Shown in pieces: positions 46,023 through 58,814 of a DNA stretch of 64,000 nucleotides. The position numbers and the translations under genes are program-made. Source of the DNA: Lycium barbarum (lineage: Eukaryota > Streptophyta > Magnoliopsida > Solanales > Solanaceae); contig NC_083341.1 in NCBI RefSeq assembly GCF_019175385.1, positions 88,190,321 to 88,254,320 on the forward strand, read 5' to 3'. The notes beneath the pieces are model-generated. The model had not been told where the DNA came from and did no database searches. It saw nothing but the letters and a program-made list of their open reading frames with translations. The first letter of the stretch is position 1. Each line of letters starts with the position of its first letter.

Positions 46023-48914
46023 TGTCACACCCTAATTCCACTAGGGTGTGATGGAAACCCGGCCCCACATCCAGAGCCGAGCGACCCCACAGACCTTTGG
46101 GACACACAAAATCTTATTAGACTTTTAAATCAAATAAAGACAAAATACATAGTAAACTTTCAAAATATTCTTTTTCGATGCTTTTCGAATCAAACAGAAT
46201 CTGTGATCATACAAAATTATTTACATTATACAGAATGACATATCGGCTGATGAAGCCGCTTACACAACCGACATACTATACCCACGACTCTGTCTGCAAA
46301 GTCTCTAACATCAATCCCGAAGAAAGCATACATACAAACTCTGACTCGGCAGCACTCCAGGAGCAAATGGAGCTTGCCAACTCTGCTGGAACATCCTCTA
46401 TAATAACTTCACACCGCCTGGGTGTACCTGCGCGGCATGAAACGCAGCCCCCGAAGAAAAGGGGGTCAGTACGGAATATGTACTGAGTATGTAAAACATA
46501 AGGTACAATAAACAGAGTCATAATCTGAACAGGGGATACAGAAAATAAGTGTAGTAACCGGAGTATCAAAAATGCTTGCTCATAAAACATAGGTAATGCA
46601 TGTCAGAACATATGTCATATCCGGCCCCATTATGGGACACGGTGACCAGAAAGTGGTCGCCACCCCGTCACTGGCGCCACAACACAGCATACTCCAGAGT
46701 AGGGAATAGCTCCGTAACATATCATATCATATCAGAATGTGCACATATCAAACATATCAGATGGCCATATCATATCATATCATCACATTTCAGAATATGT
46801 GTACATGGCACAGCATACTCCACAACCCATGTACATGTATACCTGCCCCCTCACATCGAGGCACGACGAACAATGCAGTGGAATACGCGTGATAACATAT
46901 CCTGGCCCGGGCTCAGTGAAGGAAGCATTGAGGCATCCACGAGTAGAGTAGTGAGAAACTATATGCATCATAAAACATTTACAAAGACTCGATAGAATAG
47001 TCCGAACGATAGGTCATTAGAAAAGAAATCAGACGATAGTCATAGTACGTACCTTTCGGATGTTACGACGGATTATGTCAAAGTAAAAATGCTGAGATTA
47101 TTTGTACATATCAAAATATCGTAGGATTCAATAGAATAGTTAAAACAACTATCGTTTAGTAGTCGGAATAATAACCAAAAGTTTCTTTTAATCATAGTAC
47201 GGAAAATAGGTCAAGTAGAAAATACAAGAAGGTTTCGGAAATTGTGGGGCCACCTCGGGTCAAGTCGAGATGGCGCACATAAATTACAGACATTAGGCCT
47301 TATGGAGGCGTCAACGAAAGTTTCGGGGCATTCCGATTCTCTTTGTGAAAGTTATGAACGTTTTATGACGCAAGACCCTTTTTGGAGTAAAAAGGTGCTT
47401 AAACACATTTTTTTCCAACAAAACCTAATTCAATTACATTGAATGAATAAGGGTCAAAATTAAGCTCGGATTTTAAGGAGTAGAGTTATCCCCGAGGTCC
47501 GTATCATGGCCTATCATAACTAGGACATGCCAAAGAAAGAAAAAGTAGAGCTTTACATACCTTACTCGCTTCTTACGCTAATCCAAACTCGAGTTCCGAA
47601 CTTCCCAAAATCTACAATTGGTCAAAATACCAGACATTAACCATAAGCATTTAGGTATTCAATCTTAAGTAACACTTATCTACAGAAATTTGGGCAGCAT
47701 CTCCCCTATAAATTCACCAACCCCGAGAATTCAACTCGGCCAAAACATCAACAACAATACCAAGAATAGTATTAACAACATCAACCATCCATTTAAAATG
47801 CATTCTAACATAAGTAATCTTCTTTTCTACATAGTTCATCAATATTCAATTCAACTTCGTACATTCGAACCAATATCAACGCTTACATATTCATTTACTA
47901 ACTCAAGATCGTTCCAACATGATTCAAGAATATTTTAAACAATCTACACAATATTCCAACATTTCCACCGAAACCATACTTCGCCCGAAAACTCACCAAC
48001 TTCCCTAGGAACAATTTTAATGCATTTCTTGCTTCCAAATTCATGAACTATCCCAACAACACACATTCTAACAACATTATTCTCACGATTAAAGAAACGA
48101 CACTAACATTACATCGGCTTCCAAATCATCCCATAATAATTCCAACATCAATTTAAGTTATCAAATTCTCATTTCCATCACAAAATACATAACCACATCA
48201 ACTAACCTCCCACCTTCACACACACACACACACACGGCCACATGCACATACATACAACCACCATACAAACTTCCATATTTTCATGAATTCTATCCATTTC
48301 TACATACTACAACATAAACAAACCCTTCATAACATATAAAAAGGGATTAAATCTTACCTTTTCTTCCTAGCTTCTCCACTTGGCTAGAATCTACAACTTG
48401 CATGAATATATGTTTTTCTTGCTCCAGTAATCACTTCATCTTACTAAGGACCTTCCAATTAGTAGGAAATAATTTTTGAGCAATTTTTTTCTCAAGGTTC
48501 TTGTTAAATTCTCCATGGCCGAATGACCTTCAATGTTGTAGCCTTCTTTTTCTTCTTCTATTTTCTTGAACATTCCAAGAGATAAAATGAAATAATACAT
48601 GGTCCATCTCTTTATTTATTTCTTGAATTAAAATTTTCATGGGCCTTGGGCCATCTTGCCATATGGCCGGCCACCTCTTGGGCTTCTTTCTTATTTTTGT
48701 TTTATTTTCAAGCCCAATTATTCCATGGCTAATTGTAATTCATGAAAACTAATTTTTCCCAATTTCCAATTTTTCCCTTAGCCTTCCTCAATATTTCAAC
48801 ACCCATAACTCTTATAAACAACTTATGTACTAAACAAGGTTAAAATGTAGGCTTGCACTCAACCTCTCGCAATTATCTTGAATTTTCCGAATGCGCGAAA
48901 TGCGGGATATAACA
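46023..48914 (-). repeat. Full LTR of the minus-strand cluster (shared middle LTR)
   Basis: 2892 bp; read on - it starts TGTTATATCCCGCATTTCG and ends GGGTGTGACA. It has primer-binding-site sequence on its left and a polypurine tract (48915-48930) on its right, so it served as LTR for internal regions on both sides. Almost identical to 53569-56459. Confidence 0.92.
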
Positions 48915-48930
48915 TCCTCACCCCCTTTAA
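48915..48930 (-). promoter_or_regulatory. Polypurine tract of element C
   Basis: Read on -, TTAAAGGGGGTGAGGA directly precedes the 3' LTR start TGTTATATCC. Confidence 0.8.
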
Positions 48931-49039
48931 AACATTCGCCCTCGAATGTTAAACTAGCCTTATCGGAACTTATGAGCGTTTTGGGGGAGTTTCTTTTTAT
49001 GGTTATCATATACAATTCGTTCATTCACCAATACAGCCA

Positions 49040-49660
49040 AGTAAGGAATTTTTGAGTACCTGTGGGTATAGGAAATAGGTAGGTCATTCCTTCTTTGTCT
49101 CCTCTTCAATTTCTTCCTATTATTGTTCCGTCATAATGGTTTAACGGATGCCACATCTTTATTACGCAATCTCCTCACCTGACGATCCGATATGGCTATT
49201 GGCTGTACCTCGTAGGACAATTCCTTTGTCCCCTGGATGTCTTTCACGGGAAATATTCTGGAAGGGTCACTAACGCATTTGTAAAGCATTGGATGTACCG
49301 CCTCCAGGTTAGATGGTAGGTCCAATTTATAGGAAATCTTGCCTACCTTACGAACGATTTGATAAGGTCCCATATATCTCGGCTAAGCTTTCCTTTTTCT
49401 AACGAATCTCATAACACCCTTCACATGTGACACCTTTAGAAGTACCCAATCATCGACTTGGACTCTTAATGTCGACGTCGGTCGTCTGCGTATAATGTAT
49501 GTCGACTCTGGGCTGTTAATAGCCGTTCCCGAATGAGTTTCACCTTGTCAACTGTCCGTCAAGTTATATCCGTGCCAAGTAACCTAGCCTTGTCACTATT
49601 AAACCAGCCAAGTAATGGCGCACACCTCTTGCCATACAGAGCCTTATACGGTGTCTTCTA
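49040..49660 (-). pseudogene. Integrase tail and chromodomain-linker remnant of element C
   Basis: The frame 49373-49131 reads MGPYQIVRKVGKISYKLDLP (GPY/F module), then a degenerate linker ending SDRQVRRLRNKDVASVKPL, after which stops interrupt a chromodomain-like end (to about 49050). Upstream traces (VSHVKGVMRFVRKRK, stop, PRYMG) show in-frame decay. It is the same module as the fragment at 40440-41158. Confidence 0.82.
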
Positions 49661-52600
49661 AATGCTAGAACGACGACTATTATTACCAGTAACTCAACAG
49701 ATGGCAAGTGTCCATTCTTGCTGCCTTTGATAACACGCTTAGCATGTCCGTCAGTTACAAGCTAATGCTGTGCTAAGACTTATTTGTGTCCTCAATTCCT
49801 TCCGAAAAGATTTCCAGAATTTACTATACACTATGCCCTCTGTCCGATATAATAGATGTGGAAATCTTGTGAAATCTCACTACCTCCTGGAGGTGCAACT
49901 TTACTTAGTCCTGATCGTCCTGCTTAAATCATTCCATAATTTCCTTAATTTAACTTGTCATACCTTAGATTTATTACCTCGTGTCACTCTTGTACCTTTA
50001 ATTCAAATTCTTCTATTGCCCTTTCTCCGCGGTTTTGCTCTTAACTTTGTGTCACTCATTAGGTCATAATCTTTACTAGGACATGTGAAAATATGCACGT
50101 TAGCTCAAGAAAATACCTTCGCGACGTTTCACCACTCTCTACGCTTTTCCTTGACTTCTCTCAGTTATCTTACAATCAGTATCGGGAGGGGTCTTTGATT
50201 CAACCCTGATTAATTTCTACTTGCCCTTAGTACCGACTCTATCTTGGTAACTTGATTTAAACCATCTCTGCATTTTGTTTTCTATATCGCATCCAAAATA
50301 TCATAACTATATTGTTATTATTGAATCCTTACTTCTCCTTATCAAGTTCTCACTCACTTGGCTTGCTTAACGTACAAATATTCATAAGTTGCATAACCAT
50401 TCTCGCATATTCGTATAAAGTGTATTCAATCTCAGACATATTCTTTTCCTCTCCTGGTTTATTCTGTTCTACACATCCCGTTCATACCAAAGTTCGTTTG
50501 TTCTATCATGTTGTATCCCGTTTTCCTTGGTCACTTATAAGTCGTACTATCATTAACGAATAACTCTATAGCCAACATCTTGACCTTTAATCCACATACT
50601 ATTGCTATGCTTTGTAACATCCTCTTAAGTTACTTGTTATCATTCTCCTGTCATATCCCTCCTTCAGGGTGTTCCCATTGCATTATCTATTTATTTTCCG
50701 TTCCATGTCTCCATTTAAAGTTTTCAAACTCATATGATTCTTTTCCAATATATATAGCGTACCGCACCATATCCCCGACTCATAGCCAATTAGTTACGCC
50801 CACTTTGCGTGCTTCCTTTGGTACTCTTTTCATTCTTTGCCCTCTATGTCGGCTTCACGGTACATCCATTGTCAATTTGTTTCTACTCCTTCCATGTCTC
50901 CTTTTGATGCGCCGACATATTTCGGACTCTGGTCCCGAGCTAATAAATTTCCCTTTCTGGCGTTCGATCATGTTATGATTCCCTTTTGGCCTAATATCAT
51001 ACGTTCTCCCCCCTTTAAGGGGCTCCTTGTGTGTCAACAGTCTTCGAGTACTTTAGGCTACGATAATTACCTCATTCCTCGTCCATGTTTCTAATTCTGA
51101 GCATAACATATCAAGACTTCTTACCATAAGTTTTCATTTTTTTTTTTTAACCATATCATCATTTATCAATATTCCTTTACCTTCCTATCTACTATTCATC
51201 CTCGCGAACATTTAGTTCATTTGCTCGTAAGTCTCCTTAACTGTACGCTCGTATTGCAGCCGTGCATCCATACTTTTTGAGAGTCCACTACCTTTGCTCT
51301 AAGCACAAAGTCCATACAGTTTACACTCTCTCTATCTTTACTCATTGAGCTTTTAATTATGCTTATGACACTATGATCTATCAATCTCCCTAGCTCGTTC
51401 CTTGTACTTCATTCCATTTCCTCCAAAATCAAAACTGTCGAACTTCGCATGAATTCTTATTCCATATCATTAATATCCTAGTCAACAGTGTCAACCCATT
51501 ACACTTGTTCTTTCCTTGGTGTGTAACCGGGTTCCCATCGCTAATTCGTCAAAGTATCCCTCTCACTTCTATGATTAAAGATTTCCAATGGTTTTATTTC
51601 CAAAGGTTTTTCTCTTCCTTGGACTATCCCATTAGTATATTTTTCCTGCTTTCCTCATTAACCTTTCTTGGGTTCCTTCCTCCTCGAACACTTTTCTGCT
51701 TTTGCCATTTGTGGCATCGACTCTGAAGTTTACGAAATTTTCACTTTAAGCTGGCAAATCTGTTTCACCTCTAGATCATCCTTTCAGGAGAACACTTTTA
51801 CGTCCGAGATGATCACATTAACGCGACTGCATATTGTCCCTTTGTATGCCAAATCTCCTGTCATCGTCACAAGGCTTTATCGTTCTTTTTCTTACTTCAC
51901 ATTATTTGTCGTAGTCACTATTTCTTTAGTCCCACTTTTTGAAATTGGTTCTCGAACCTCACACATTCCTCCTTTGCTCCATATGACCGCATCTTATCCT
52001 TTTCATATTCCTATCTTTGAATTTGTATTCAAATAGTCTCGTACTTTGCCGGTAATTTCTCTCGAGCTTCCCTTGCCGGGATTCCTTACCTTTTTCCGAC
52101 ATTTTGGTCTCTTGTCCTCCATCTACGCACTCTCTTTCTTTTTCAAATATCGTTGCATTATAACCTTTCCAGTCTTAGCCTGTAATGAAAATAATAACAA
52201 CTTGCCTTATAGCACTTGCACCATTTATTTCTGTTGTCGTTTAAGCTTCGGTGCCCTTACTCAATTAATGTCTTCCACACCGTAGTACCGGCTGTTGAGA
52301 CTCACATGTCCGCCGATACGATCACATATGGGATGTCGTACGCATTCATACATACATATATATAATTATTACCAACTAACCCACAAAATACCTCCAAACG
52401 CTATTCAAGCCTATCCTAATTCCAGAGCTGTGGCGTACTTTCTGTCTCTCCTCTAGTCTAGCCTGTCGCGTGCTGTGTGGCCTTTCATGGTCTCCAACCA
52501 TCCCGTATACTCTAATTTCACTCAGACTATCCTAGCTTTTCATTTGTCTCTTATGGCTAAATCTTTGGGATTTCTTGCTTACTTCCCAGGGGTCACCCAT

Positions 52601-53553
52601 CCTAAAATTGCTCCCCCCTTAGCACGCTTAACCTCGAAACTTTGGTGGAATCCGATGCCTTAATACCGATATAATCGCATCCGCTTTCTCATATGGCCTT
52701 TATTACATGATTTGAGGCCAGTCAAAATCTTACAGGTTCCGAGGCATTTTCGTATTACGCCCTTCTTTGTACAATTACTATTTTACCCCTTTTCACGTAT
52801 GTGTATGATTATTGCATGTCCTGGGCTTCCAGATTACTGATGGTGGCGGACATACCTTCGTCGCCATTACCTATAAGTACTCAGGTATCCGTATGTCCAG
52901 ATTTCCTCTTACCATCCGTACATACTAATCTACAGCAAAACTGATTGTTAACTTTTTCTGAATCATCCAACAAACCTTGTTCTTACTAACCTCAAATTTT
53001 TTATCCCTTTTAACTCTTCGGACTGTTAATCATCTTTCTTACAATCGTTCTTCACGTCGTGCCCAAATCTGTAGCTTTTCTAAGATGTCACATCCCACTT
53101 ATCGTCTATTTACGATGTTTCCATTCCATGCGTCTTCCTGTTAGATATACCTAGTTAAATGACCACATTTTGAAAAATTTGACCGAGTCTCCTTTACCAT
53201 CTTTATTATGCAAAATCTGTACGCCACAATTATCAACAATACCTTACAGAGCATACAGCTATATAACACATTCCAGTCATCCTGAACTTTCAATTTCAAA
53301 TAACGGAACAAATACATCAAGACTTACTTTTATGACTTTCCCTGTCATCCCCTACCTTCTCCCGTCTTATGTAAAGCTCATATAAGGAATTTCAATTTCC
53401 TATGACTTAGCTCTATCGCACGATCTAAGACAGCAAGAAGGTCAACAATCCCTAGATGCCCCGTAGCCTCCTGTTTATAAATGTGGCGCACTTCACACCA
53501 TAAACAGGACTCTACCGGACACGACTTTGCAGACGACCCCTAGGACAAACCTT
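49661..53553 (-). other. Non-coding internal region of element C
   Basis: Many short frames occur but none resembles gag, protease, RT or RNase H. It aligns by eye, as complement, with element A's internal halves. One shared block (51030-50800) has GGGGGGAGAACGTATGAT and GGGAAATTTATTAGCTCGGG. It contains the second 5S-derived segment. Confidence 0.82.
52581..52682 (-). ncRNA. 5S rRNA-derived sequence inside element C
   Basis: Read on -, it starts GGATGCGATTATATCGGTAT. It contains GTTAAGCGTGCTAAGG and TTAGGATGGGTGACC and ends CCCTGGGAAGT. The A-box and C-box blocks of the 5S promoter are intact and the middle is diverged. It lies about 0.89 kb inside the 5' LTR, the same place as the copy in element A (about 0.93 kb). 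Confidence 0.85.
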
Positions 53554-53565
53554 GCTCTGATACCA
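53554..53565 (-). promoter_or_regulatory. Primer-binding site of element C
   Basis: Read on -, TGGTATCAGAGC lies just inside the 5' LTR end, matching the tRNA-iMet type. Confidence 0.92.
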
Positions 53566-53568
53566 CTT

Positions 53569-56459
53569 TGTCACACCCTAATTCCACTAGGGTGTGATGG
53601 ACACCCAGCCCCACATCCGGAGCCGAGCGAACCCACAGACCTTTGGGACACACAAAATCTTATTAGACTTTTAAATCAAATAAAGATAAAATACATAGTA
53701 AACTTTCAAAATATTCTTTTTCGATGCTTTCCGAATCAAACAGAATCTGTGATCATACAAAATTATTTACATTATACAGAATGACATATCGGCTGATGAA
53801 GCCGCTTACACAACCGACATACTATACCCACGACTCTGTCTGCAAAGTCTCTAACATCAATCCCGAAGAAAGCATATATACAAACTCTGACTCGGCAGCA
53901 CTCCAGGAGCAAATGGAGCTTGCCAACTCTGCTGGAACATCCTCTATAATAACTTCACATCGCCTGGGTGTACCTGCGCGGCATGAAACGCAGCCCCCGA
54001 AGAAAAGGGGGTCAGTACGGAATATGTACTGAGTATGTAAAGCATAAGGTACAATAAACAGAGTCATAATCTGAACAGGGGATACAGAAAATAAGTGTAG
54101 TAACCGGAGTATCAAAAATGCTTGCTCATAAAACATAGGTAATGCATGTCAGAACATATGTCATATCCGGCCCCATTATGGGACACGGTGACCAGAAAGT
54201 GGTCGCCACCCCGTCACTGGCGCCACAACACAGCATACTCCAGAGTAGGGAATAGCTCCGTAACATATCATATCATATGAGAATGTGCACATATCAAACA
54301 TATCAGATGGCCATATCATATCATATCATCACATTTCAGAATATGTGTACATGGCACAGCATACTCCACAACCCATGTACATGTATACCTGCCCCCTCAC
54401 ATCGAGGCACGGCGAACAATGCAGTGGAATACGCATGATAACATATCCTGGCCCGGGCTCAGTGAAGGAAGCATTGAGGCATCCACGAGTAGAGTAGTGA
54501 GAAACTATATGCATCATAAAACATTTACAAAGACTCGATAGAATAGTCCGAACGATAGGTCATTAGAAAAGAAATCAGACGATAGTCATAGTACGTACCT
54601 TTCGGATGTTACGACGGATTATGTCAAAGTAAAAATGCTGAGATTATTTGTACATATCAAAATATCGTAGGATTCAATAGAATAGTTAAAACAACTATCG
54701 TTTAGTAGTCGGAATAATAACCAAAAGTTTCTTTTAATCATAGTACGGAAAATAGGTCAAGTAGAAAATACAAGAAGGTTTCGGAAATTGTGGGGCCACC
54801 TCGGGTCAAGTCGAGATGGCGCACATAAATTACAGACATTAGGCCTTATGGAGGCGTCAACGAAAGTTTCGGGGCATTCCGATTCTCTTTGTGAAAGTTA
54901 TGAACGTTTTATGACGCAAGACCCTTTTTGGAGTAAAAAGGTGCTTAAACACATTTTTTTTCCAACAAAACCTAATTCAATTACATTGAATGAATAAGGG
55001 TCAAAATTAAGCTCGAATTTTAAGGAGTAGAGTTATCCCCGAGGTCCGTATCATGGCCTATCATAACTAGGACATGCCAAAGAAAGAAAAAGTAGAGCTT
55101 TACATACCTTACTCGCTTCTTACGCTAATCCAAACTCGAGTTCCGAACTTCCCAAAATCTACAATTGGTCAAAATACCAGACATTAACCATAAGCATTTA
55201 GGTATTCAATCTTAAGTTACACTTATCTACAGAAATTTGGGCAGCATCTCCCCTATAAATTCACCAACCCCGAGAATTCAACTCGGCCAAAACATCAACA
55301 ACAATACCAAGAATAATACTAACAACATCAACCATCCATTTAAAATGCATTCTAACATAAGTAATCTTCTTTTCTACATAGTTCATCAATATTTAATTCA
55401 ACTTCGTACATTCGAACCAATATCAACGCTTACATATTCATTTACTAACTCAAGATCGTTCCAACATGATTCAAGAATATTTTAAACAATCTACACAATA
55501 TTCCAACATTTTCACCGAAACCATACTTCACCCGAAAACTCCCCAACTTCCCTAGGAACAATTTTAATGCATTTCTTGCTTCCAAATTCATGAACTATCC
55601 CAACAACACACACTCTAACAACATTATTCTCACGATTAATGAAACGACACTAACATTACATCGGCTTCCAAATCAGCCCATAATAATTCCAACATCAATT
55701 TAAGTTATCAAATTCTCATTTCCATCACAAAATACATAACCACATCAACTAACCTCCCACCTTCACACACACACACACACACACGGCCACATGCACATAC
55801 ATACAACCACCATACAAACTTCCATATTTTCATGAATTCTATCCATTTCTACATACTACAACATAAACAAACCCTTCATAACATATAAAAAGGGATTAAA
55901 TCTTACCTTTTCTTCCTAGCTTCTCCACTTGGCTAGAATCTACAACTTGCATGAATATATGTTTTTCTTGCTCCAATAATCACTTTATCTTACTAAGGAC
56001 CTTCCAATTAGTAGGAAATAATTTTTGAGCAATTTTTTTCTCAAGGTTGTTAAATTCTCCATTGCCGAATGGCCTTCAATGTTGTAGCCTTCTTTTTCTT
56101 CTTCTATTTTCTTGAACATTCCAAGAGATAAAATGAAATAATACATGGGCCATCTCTTTATTTATTTCTTGAATTAAAATTTTCATGGGCCTTGGGCCAT
56201 CTTTCCATATGGCCGGCCACCTCTTGGGCTTCTTTCTTATTTTTTTTTATTTTCAAGCCCAATTATTCCATGGCTAATTGTAATTCATGAAAACTAATTT
56301 TTCCCAATTTCCAATTTTGCCCTTAGCCTTCCTCAATATTTCCACACCCATAACTCTTATAAACAACTTATGTACTAAACAAGGTTAAAATGTAGGCTTG
56401 CACTCAACCTCCCGCAATTATCTTGAATTTTCCGAATGCGCGAAATGCGGGATATAACA
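53569..56459 (-). repeat. 5' LTR of element C
   Basis: 2891 bp, read on - from TGTTATATCCCG (56459) to GGGTGTGACA (53569). It contains a (CA)n run near 55765 and ATCATATCAT microrepeats near 54265-54330. Confidence 0.92.
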
Positions 56460-58728
56460 AAGGCGGACTAGATCGGTGAAGAGAAGGAAGGTGCTTCACG
56501 GCTCTAGAACTAGGATGAGGTTGAATAGCATTTGGAAATATTTTGTAAGCGAGATGGTAGTAAGTATATATATATATGTATGCATATGGTATCCTATTTA
56601 TGACTGCATCGATGGACATGTGTATCCCAGCAACCGGTGTTACGGTATGGAAGGCATCAATCGAGCAAGGGTACCGAAGTTCAAGTGACAACAAAAATAA
56701 ATGGTACAAGTGTTACAAGGTAAGTTGATGTTATTTTTACTACATGTTATGATTGGAAAGTTCTAATACAACGATATTTGGAAAAGAAAAAGAGTGAGTA
56801 TAAGGAAGCTAAGGAGGTCAAATGTCGGAAAAAGGGGAAAAGTAAGAAACCTCAGTGAGTGAAGCCTCCGAGAGGCTCGATTATAAAGGAAATAGAATGA
56901 AGTGTAAGGAACGTGCATGGAAGATCACTCGGCCGAAGCATCATAAAGATAGATAAAAGTTCGATGAACGAAGGTTGAGAGAGTATAGACTGTAAGAACT
57001 CTATGCTAAGATCAAAAGTAGCAGGACGCTCGTAAAACATGGATGCACAGCTGCAACACAAACGCGTAGTTAAGAAGAATTACGAGTAAGTGAGCTAAAT
57101 GGGTGAAAGGACTAATAGTGGATGGAATATTAACAAGAATGACGATATAGACGCAAATGAAAGAAAAACTTATGTTAAGAAGTTTTCGATATGTTATGCG
57201 CAGAGTTGGAAAGAAAGACGAGGAGTAAGGTATAATCGAAGACTTCATAAAAGGACATAGTGAATCTCGACGTCCCCATGAACTTGTGAGTCCAGGACAC
57301 CGCTAGTCACAAAAGACAGAGGTATGGAAAGACGAAAAAGAAGGCATCGGAATTGGATACCCTTATAAGTATTCTAGTTAAATACGAGAGTGTAAGTAGC
57401 AAGAAGATAGACAGGCCAGACCATACGATGACGAAACCCCGGCCTTAAGAAGATAGTGAAGGGCGGTAGATAATTATCGAAGACGAGGGTACTCGAAGAC
57501 TATTGGCGTATAATGATCTCCTTAATAAGGGGGGAAGAACATGTTATATTAGACTTAAAAGGAATCGCGACATTTTCAAGGTCCAAAGGAGGAAAATTTA
57601 TTATTTCGGGGCCAGAGTTCAAAACATATCGGCATATCAGGAGGATACCTGAAAGAAGTAGAAACGAATTGACAATAAGTGTACCATGAGGCAGACGTGA
57701 GGAGAAAGTATGGAAGACACCTTAAGAGAATGTTTCATGCCGACATGAACAATGATATGTTAGACCATGATTTGAATACCTCATATCGGGCAAATTTGCG
57801 CCGTACCTAAGTACGCAGCGACATGTCTTAAAGGGGTAATGAAAAGAGCAAGAAAGGTCTTTAAGCTAAATTCACAAAGGATAATGAGAGGATGACAAAA
57901 TTCAAAGGATATTTCGGATGACAACGACTATTATAATGAAAGTACCAACGATTGGTAGTCTGGAAATTTTTGAAGGAAAAGAAAGAACGCTGCTCCTATG
58001 AACGGAAATAAAATAGTTCACCGGATATTAAGAAAATATTTCGTGGACCATTAATTATACTGAACATGAGAGTATACGCTATATAATTATATGAACCATC
58101 AACGTGAAGCTATGCCCAATTATAATCGTAAGAAGTCCAGAACCGGAGAGCCAACAAGGACTAACGATTGACGAAATGATCGCCAATACAAAGAAATCAA
58201 AGACGGGTATACTGGTGTCGAGAAATGTGAGGGAATAAAATAAGGAAAAAGTTGCAGCAAGAGCTCAAAGATGTCGCGAGCTAAGAAATTAATTGAACTC
58301 GGATCATAAGTGGCCATAAGTGTGATTGGACTACGAAGGATAATAAATGGCGAAGAAACATTACGTATATATGTTTTTGGATATTGACATAACTGGCTTT
58401 GGAAAGGAACCTAACCATTATGCTCATTAGCGACAAAGTCATGATTGGATAAATATTTTGAATACAAGGTTAAAAGGGATAGTGACAAAGACGTAAAGGA
58501 ACGGGGAGTCGAACTAATGAACTACAGGGAGTCGATGCAGTGTACGTCTAAGATCAACAGGTACAAAAAGGATAGCCTGAGGTGGTACCGAAAAAGATAA
58601 ACACAAAGAGTATACTGTATATAAGCAAGGTAAATTCCCACTAGCGAGGAAACAAGGAGCGAGAAAAAAAAAGAATACTAAAAGGCCGATGAATGGTTAT
58701 AGCATGGTAAGCAAGACTACAACACTGT
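56460..58728 (+). other. Internal region of element A, 3' part
   Basis: Continues element A after the inserted cluster. Homologous, by eye, to the complement of about 52.44-50.3 kb (shared TTGAATAGC(A/G)TTTGGA, AATAAATGGT(A/G)CAAGTG and GTAGAAAC(G/A)AATTGACAAT strings). No protein frame on either strand. Confidence 0.78.
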
Positions 58729-58814
58729 AGACATAACGAGAGTTAAAGGGGTTCGCTCGGCTCTGAGTATGGGGTCGGGTGCCCATCATGCCCTATCAAG
58801 ATTAGGGTGTGACA
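58729..58814 (+). repeat. 3' LTR end fragment of element A
   Basis: The last ~86 bp of the 41476-44082 LTR type (CGAGAGTTAAAGGGGTTCGC to GGGTGTGACA). The rest of this LTR is deleted. The five bases after it (GTTTA) resemble GTTTT before 37694. Confidence 0.85.

Larger units (their letters stand above)
46023..56459 (-). mobile_element. Gypsy element C, minus strand, structurally complete but non-coding
   Basis: Two LTRs of about 2.89 kb surround a 4.65-kb internal region with primer-binding site (53554-53565) and polypurine tract (48915-48930). The only protein trace is the integrase tail/chromodomain linker near the 3' LTR. The LTRs differ by roughly one percent by eye while the interior shows no gag or pol, so it was probably already non-autonomous when it inserted. 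Confidence 0.88.
41476..58814 (+). mobile_element. Non-autonomous gypsy element (element A), split and 3'-truncated
   Basis: 5' LTR 41476-44082, primer-binding site 44086-44097, non-coding internal 44098-45233 continuing at 56465-58728, and only the last ~86 bp of a 3' LTR (58729-58814). A second element cluster (45234-56459) sits in between. The two internal halves join in the same order as the homologous internal region of that cluster read on -. No gag or pol is recognisable. Confidence 0.8.

Noticed and set aside
49770..52663. Many hydrophobic frames of 60-132 codons on plus strand inside element C
   Set aside because: They are complement-strand shadows of a T/C-rich non-coding interior; no start context, motifs or conservation as protein.
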